The notes beneath the pieces are model-generated. The model did no database searches, had not been told where the DNA came from, and was given only the letters and a program-made list of their open reading frames with translations. Positions 58,699 through 64,000 of a stretch of 64,000 bases of DNA are shown piece after piece (the first letter of the stretch is position 1; every line of letters starts with the position of its first letter). Source of the DNA: Parafenestella ontariensis (lineage: Eukaryota; Ascomycota; Dothideomycetes; Pleosporales; Cucurbitariaceae); contig JAKGDA010000029.1 in the NCBI GenBank assembly GCA_021596325.1, forward strand, positions 186,001-250,000. The letters run 5' to 3'. A program made the translations under genes and the position numbers.

Positions 58699-59908
58699 AT
58701 GGCTTTCCCCACACTCCACGCCCGCGCTGAGGCCAAACCCCTCGAGCATCGCTCCGCCCTCACACCCACCACCGCAAAGAAGCTGCTCGATGCCGGCTAC
58801 CCCGTGCTCGTCGAGCGCAGCCCCAAGGACCCCAACTATGCCCGCATCTTCAAGGACGAGGAGTTCGAGCAGGCAGGAGCGACCCTGATCGAGGAAGGCG
58901 CATACAAGACGGCCCCAACCGACCGAATCATCATCGGCCTGAAGGAGCTGCCAGAGGACAAATTCCCTCTTGAGCACACCTTCGTACACTTTGCACATTG
59001 CTACAAGCAGCAGGGCGGCTGGGAGAACGTCCTGGCAAGGTTTCCCCGTGGAGGAGGAACTCTGTACGATCTTGAGTTCCTCCAGGACGAGTCTGGCAGG
59101 CGCGTTGCTGCATTTGGCTTCCACGCTGGCTTCGTCGGAGCTGCTCTTGCCATCAAGGTATGTCTGGGCAAGTACGACCAATAATTAGAGCTGACGGTTA
59201 TAGACATGGGCATGGCAACTCGCCCACCCCAACGGCGAGCCTCTTCCCGGCCTCGAGACCTTCACCGACGGACGCGGATACTACAACAACGAGAGCGAGC
59301 TGATCGCGCAGCTCAAGGAAGATGTCGCAGCCGGCGAGAAGGTCGCAGGACGCAAGCCCACCAGCTTGGTTCTCGGTGCTCTGGGTCGCTGCGGCTCAGG
59401 CGCTGTTGACCTGCTTGAGAAGGTCGGGTGCTCCGAGATCAAGAGGTGGGATCTGCCAGAAACACAGCAGCGCGATGGCCCGTATCCTGAGATCATTGAG
59501 TCGGACATCTTCGTAAACTGCATCTACCTCTCCAAGCCTATCCCACCCTTCATCAACGAGGAGAGCCTCGCGTCGCCCAACCGCAAGCTGAGCGTCGTCT
59601 GCGATGTCAGCTGCGACACCACGAACCCGCACAACCCGATTCCCATCTACGACATCAACACGACCTTCGACAAGCCCACGGTCGAAGTGAAGGTAGAGGG
59701 TGATGGTCCGAGGTTGTCCGTCATCTCGATCGACCACCTTCCGTCCGCTCTTCCCCGCGAGTCATCAGAGGCCTTCAGCAACGCGCTCCTGCCTAGCTTG
59801 ATGGCCCTCAAGGACCGAGCGACAACACCAGTATGGCAGGGTGCCGAGAAGCTCTTCCAGGAGAAGGTACAAACGCTACCCGGCGGTGTTCCGAAGAAAG
59901 AGGTCTAG
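58699..59908 (+). CDS. LYS1: Saccharopine dehydrogenase (NAD+, L-lysine-forming)
   Basis: Exon 1 is 58699-59157 and exon 2 is 59204-59908 with a 46-nt intron, giving 387 aa. It catalyses the last step of the fungal alpha-aminoadipate pathway: saccharopine + NAD+ to lysine + 2-oxoglutarate. Landmarks: EHRSALTPTTAKKLLDAGYP and VERSPKD at the N-terminus, HFAHCYKQQGGWENVLARF, FGFHAGFVGAALAIKTWAWQ across the splice, the Rossmann turn LGALGRCGSGAVDL, and CDVSCDTTNPHNPIPIYD. Length fits the family (yeast Lys1 is about 370 aa). The C-terminus ends GVPKKEV and lacks the peroxisomal -SRL type signal I recall for yeast Lys1, so a cytosolic enzyme is possible. Confidence 0.96.
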
Positions 59909-61239
59909 AATGTGCGTGATGCTTCTAACAGAGTACACTACGATCCTAAAGAAGTATAGATACAGGTAGATAAAACGGCGTACCATGAATATCAGATGAT
60001 TTTTTGCAATTCTCACCCCATCTTCCCATCAGTCTGCACTCTCGGGATATAGTTAGTGCGAACTTGATAAGCCTACACACTAGTCTCTCGCGCGAGGCAC
60101 CCCGAAAGCACTCTTTCGTACGCGGAAGATCCACTTGTCAGACGTCCAGATTCCCCCACAGATCTCGCACGCGGAGCCTCATGTTCCAGGCCACGGTAGC
60201 TTCCCCTACTTGTTATCGTTGCGCAGAGCCTCTAGGCAAGCAAATACTCGTAGCGTGAAGGCCACGCACTAGGGCCACGTTTTGAGCGCATTCCGGTCAA
60301 GTTTACTAGAGTTGGCCCTTGTCTCGGTCCCCAGTTCAATCTCCGACCTGTTTGGTGCCCCAGGATCGGCCTGTTGCGGGGAAAGCTCGGGATCATGTTG
60401 GAAGGATCTCCACGTAGTACTGTCCGATTGTTGGGGCTACGCCCAATTTAGTCTACGGCCTACAGCTTTGAGAGCACGAAGTCTTTCGTTAACCAAACGG
60501 CAGAATTTTCTGCCAGCATCAGTAAAATGGTGGCTGATGCCAGAAAATCACGCTCTGCATCTACACAAAGAAATCGGGATGGCACACGTAACCCAAGTCT
60601 CGAAGTTCAAAGGCCGTAGTGGAAGGTGCGATGTTCACACCCGAGCAGCTGCCCCGCCGTTGATGCATGCTGCTAGTTGACGTCGACCAAGCTTTATGGC
60701 GCTCCTTAACAATGCTTTACTCCACCACCTCTGCCGTCTTTTCTCCGCCGAGTAACGCTTATTTTCTCTTAGCCACTCTTGTTCGAGAAGACCCCGGTCG
60801 GGGCGTCCCGCCAGCTTCGTGTTTCTAGCCTTGATAAGTAAAGGATCCCACCTCCACCCCACGCGATTGGCTCGGTCAGCACGACACGGGGATGTGGAGA
60901 CGTCATGAGCATGTTCAACGTGCGTTTTGTTACATCCGGGGCTCACACGCGCATGACCAGCATCTGCTTTCTCGGCAGGTAGGTCGGCGATCGATGTGAT
61001 TTGACCAGGTGAATATGGGTCAAAAGGTCGAGTTTCCCCGCCGTGGAGGAGAGCCAGCGAGCTGTCGCAAATTCCTTTCTTCTGGGACGACAGGCACAAT
61101 TGCCGTCTTGTTGAGTGACTTGTAGTGCGACTGCCATCAGCATCTACGCGTCATCCCAATTCATACGGGTCGACAATTTACATCTCTGGGACATCCCCAG
61201 ACCTGGCCATCGCAGCTGCCGTCGGCAAAGATACCAACC
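59909..61239. other. Intergenic, LYS1 3' side to JEN1 promoter
   Basis: 1.3 kb. Short frames (60282-60680 +, 60635-61099 -) have no motifs. The right half should contain the promoter of the JEN1-type gene; carbon-source control is known for JEN1 in yeasts, but I did not verify binding sites. Confidence 0.4.
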
Positions 61240-62794
61240 ATGGCAGAAGAAAAATACAGCACTGAGCAGCGCGAGTATGTCCACCCCGCCGAGAACATGT
61301 CGGCAGGCCGCTATCTCGCGACACGCCCAACCACCCTCAAGCCAGCCCGCGACAAGGTGCCAAATCCGATTACCTTGCTCCGATTGTTGAGCCTACAACA
61401 ATGGCTCTTCTTCCTCGTCGCCTTCTTCGCATGGACATGGGACGCGTTTGACTTTTTCACCGTCTCTCTGACCGTCGAGAACTTGGCTGAAACCTTTGAT
61501 AAGACGAAGGCTGAGATCACGTGGGGCATCACGCTGGTGTTGATGTTGAGGAGCGTGGGAAGTATCATCTTCGGTTTGGCGGCCGATCGATACGGCAGGA
61601 AGTGGCCGTTTATTGTCAACAACGTTCTTTTCATTATTCTCGAACTCGCCACCGGATTTTGTTCCACATACAAGCAGTTCCTGGGCGTACGAGCGCTGTT
61701 TGGTATCGCAATGGGTGGATTGTACGGAAACGCTGCTGCGACTGGTAAGTTCTCATTTTATCCCCGGAATTCATTTCGTGCATAGATTGATTACTAACAT
61801 TATTACAGCCCTCGAAGACTGCCCTGAAGCAGCCCGTGGTTTGATTTCCGGCATGCTTCAACAAGGTTACGCTTTCGGCTACCTACTCGCCACTGTCTTC
61901 TCTCGAGCATTTGTCGACACCGTTGGCCATGAGTGGCGACCACTCTTCTGGTTCGGCGCAGGCCCCCCTGTGCTCATCATTCTCTTCCGCCTTTGCTTGC
62001 CTGAAACGCAAGCGTATCAAGAGCGCAAGCGCATCCGTGAAGAGGAACCAAATGCCGCTAAGGTGTTCGTCCAGGAGGGCAAGGTTGCGCTCAAGAGACA
62101 TTGGATGTTGCTTATTTACATGGTACTTCTAATGGCCGGTTTCAATTTCATGTCCCACGGCAGCCAGGACCTGTACCCCACGATGCTGTCAAATCAGTAC
62201 AATTTCTCCGCGAACCAGGTTACCGTTACGCAAGTCGTCGCCAATCTCGGCGCCATGACCGGCGGCACCGTCGTTGGGTACACCTCCTCCATCGTTGGTC
62301 GGCGCTTCTCCATCATCTGTATGTGCATCCTTGGCGGCGCACTGCTGTACCCGTACACATTCGTAAGCACCAATGCCGTTATCGCCGCGGCCTTCTTCCA
62401 GCAGTTCTGCGTCCAAGGCGCATGGGGCGTGATTCCCATCCACCTCATGGAGCTCTCACCCGGATCGTTCCGCACGTTCGTCGTTGGAACTTCCTACCAG
62501 CTTGGTAACCTCGTCTCCTCCGCCTCTTCGACTATCGAAGCCACGATTGGCGAGCAGTTCCCACTGCCGCCCAAGGGCAAGGTGAAGCGGTACAAGTATG
62601 GCTTGGTCATTTGCATCTTCATGGGATGCGTGTACGCGTATGTTATCCTGTTGACGTTCCTTGGGCCGGAGTATCGTGGTAGGAACTTTGATGTTGCGGC
62701 GGACGAGGACATGGCTATCGTTAAGGGGGATTTGAAGCACGACCACAGACAGGATAGCGAGGATGTTGAGACGGGAAGGCGAACGCTAGAATGA
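61240..62794 (+). CDS. JEN1: JEN1-type monocarboxylate:H+ symporter (MFS)
   Basis: Exon 1 is 61240-61744 and exon 2 is 61809-62794 with a 64-nt intron, giving 496 aa. Jen1 carriers take up lactate, pyruvate or dicarboxylates with protons at the plasma membrane. The family signature NxxSHxxSQDxxxT is present as NFMSHGSQDLYPT at 281-293. MFS features include FFAWTWDAFDFFTVSLTV in the first helix, loop motif ADRYGRKWP and YGNAAATALEDCPEAARGLI across the splice. About twelve membrane segments are seen, with a charged tail (DHRQDSEDVETGRR). Which substrate is favoured (mono- or dicarboxylate) cannot be told from the signature alone. A read-through of the intron in another frame is a shadow. Confidence 0.93.
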
Positions 62795-62966
62795 TTTGTA
62801 GGAACGGATGTCCGAACCGTCACGTTGAGACCACTACTTCAAGCGTATGATGGCCTCACGAGTCGTTAAGCAATGTCACAAAGCTATCAGTCAATGGAAC
62901 TACTCCACCACAACCCTTCCCCCTTCTTTCTTCTTCCCTCTCGAAACTTTCTCCGCCCCATCCCCC

Positions 62967-63774
62967 CTACACATAAACCCTAACAAACGTCCTCGTCTCA
63001 TTGCCCCTCAGCGCCTCCCCCTCCGGCACCAACCGCAACCCAAAATACGGAAACCCCCACGATCCCTCACCCGCCTCATACCACTTGACTCCCCAAGTCG
63101 TGGTGTTATACCCCCCAAAAAACACGCCGTCTTGCTTCTGCCCCTCAATATAATGCTCGTACGCAGTAGGTTGTTGGCCAACCACGCCGTCGTCAACTGA
63201 ATACACGAGACGCGCGTCACTGGGGTCCGGGGATAGAGAGAGGGGTGTCCATTGCATGGCGGTTGGTGTGCCGGATGAATCTAGGGAGGTTTTGGTGTAG
63301 GCGTGGAGGGTGGAGTTGGTGCATTGCAGGGCTATGTGGGCGATGTCGGGGCGGTGGCTGATTGTGAGCTGTACGTCCGTTAATTAAACTCGTACCATCT
63401 CCAGCAAAACAGCCAAAAAGAAAAAAAAATGGGTTTCAGCTCGTCTAAACCCTCTGAAAACGGCAGAACGACATGATAACAGAAGGGTCCGCAGAAGGGC
63501 AGTCGAAGATGGTACTTACATATCCCTTTCCCATACGCGGTCCGGCCGTCGTGTTGACGACAGAGTACACCACGCTGTCGCCCAAGCCTTCCAAGTCGGG
63601 GTTGTCGCTGTTTGCTGTGTTGATTAGCCAGGGGCCGGCGCTGCCAGTGGAGGCGTTGTAGTCGGGGTATGAGGCACAGCTTAAGGGGAGGGGTTTTATG
63701 GTGACGTTTGGGAGGGCGAGGGTGGTGGTTGCTAGGAGGGAGATGATGGTGAGGGGGAGGGGTTTGGAGAACAT
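62967..63774 (-). CDS. Small secreted glycoprotein of unknown function
   Basis: Exon 1 is 63774-63520 and exon 2 is 63368-62967 with a 151-nt intron (donor GTAAGT, acceptor TACAG), giving 218 aa. The N-terminus MFSKPLPLTIISLLATTTLA is a clear signal peptide. The mature protein has only two cysteines (in PLSCASYPDY and ALQCTNST), possibly one disulfide, and six N-x-S/T sequons. No membrane segment, anchor signal or enzyme motif is seen. Size, secretion and lack of known domains fit a candidate apoplastic or effector-like protein; that is inference. The intron is longer than the others in the window. Coding-strand wobble is C-rich early and G-rich late. Confidence 0.72.
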
Positions 63775-63890
63775 TGTGAGATGAGTTGAGTTGTGATGGG
63801 AAGAATGAACGAGTATTTCTCGAAGCTGTTCCTGTAAAACGATTGACTGGCTCTTGATGGGACAATTGATACTTCGAATGATTCTTCTAC

Positions 63891-63899
63891 CTTTATATA
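63891..63899 (-). promoter_or_regulatory. TATA-like element of the secreted glycoprotein gene
   Basis: The minus strand reads TATATAAAG about 115-125 bp upstream of the ATG at 63774. Spacing fits a core promoter with a short 5' UTR. Confidence 0.5.
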
Positions 63900-64000
63900 C
63901 CTTGATACCCGTCCTCACGACCCCGATATCTCACACTCACAGCCCGGCCCGTCCGTCCGTCCAGGAACCACCGGTGTAGCCTTCGTGTATTTAATATCCT

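Overview
This window is nuclear DNA of a filamentous ascomycete (Pezizomycotina). The signs are many short GT-AG introns (mostly 45-100 nt), a class VII chitin synthase, HET-type incompatibility gene remains, a Zn2Cys6 regulator, and secreted cellulose-acting proteins (GH5, AA9, Cip1-like). A plant-associated Dothideomycete would fit, but that is inference. I rebuilt 23 gene models from exon joins; most rest on consensus splice sites plus recovery of a family-typical protein end. Two decayed HET/NLR-type loci and one HET gene cut by the left edge complete the coding content.

Layout: 0-1.6 kb holds allorecognition debris (HET 3' end and a broken NLR-type tail). 1.9-25.8 kb is mainly housekeeping and cell wall: END3 endocytosis factor, L-2-hydroxyglutarate dehydrogenase divergent from a Nudix ADP-sugar pyrophosphatase, class VII chitin synthase, UPF2/NMD2, a secreted histidine phosphatase, a secreted GH5 endoglucanase, an SKN1/KRE6 glucan-synthesis protein, and thiamine pyrophosphokinase. 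25.8-34.65 kb is gene-poor, with one small Zn2Cys6 factor. 34.6-50.2 kb is accessory: a 2EXR/F-box-like protein, a divergent AA9-type protein, a MATE-type transporter, a frameshifted HET gene, an HsbA surface protein, a Cip1-like protein, a four-helix membrane protein and a 635-aa protein with a zinc-binding-like C-terminus. 51.8-63.8 kb returns to transport and metabolism: KHA1-type K+/H+ antiporter, SulP anion transporter with STAS domain, saccharopine dehydrogenase LYS1, JEN1-type monocarboxylate transporter and a small secreted glycoprotein.

Functional links: chitin synthase, SKN1/KRE6 and END3 serve wall building and polarised membrane traffic. GH5, AA9-like, HsbA and Cip1-like proteins act outside the cell on plant polymers or hydrophobic surfaces; three of them lie within 7 kb. 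L2HGDH and the Nudix enzyme are both clean-up enzymes and share a 431-bp promoter gap.

Most notable: a strand-composition switch inside several genes (C-rich coding strand early, G-rich near the stop); an AA9-like protein with altered active-site positions; the 635-aa putative helical/zinc protein opposite a four-helix membrane protein; and stop-free introns of length 3n in UPF2 and KHA1. I found no convincing tRNA, rRNA, CRISPR or intact transposon.
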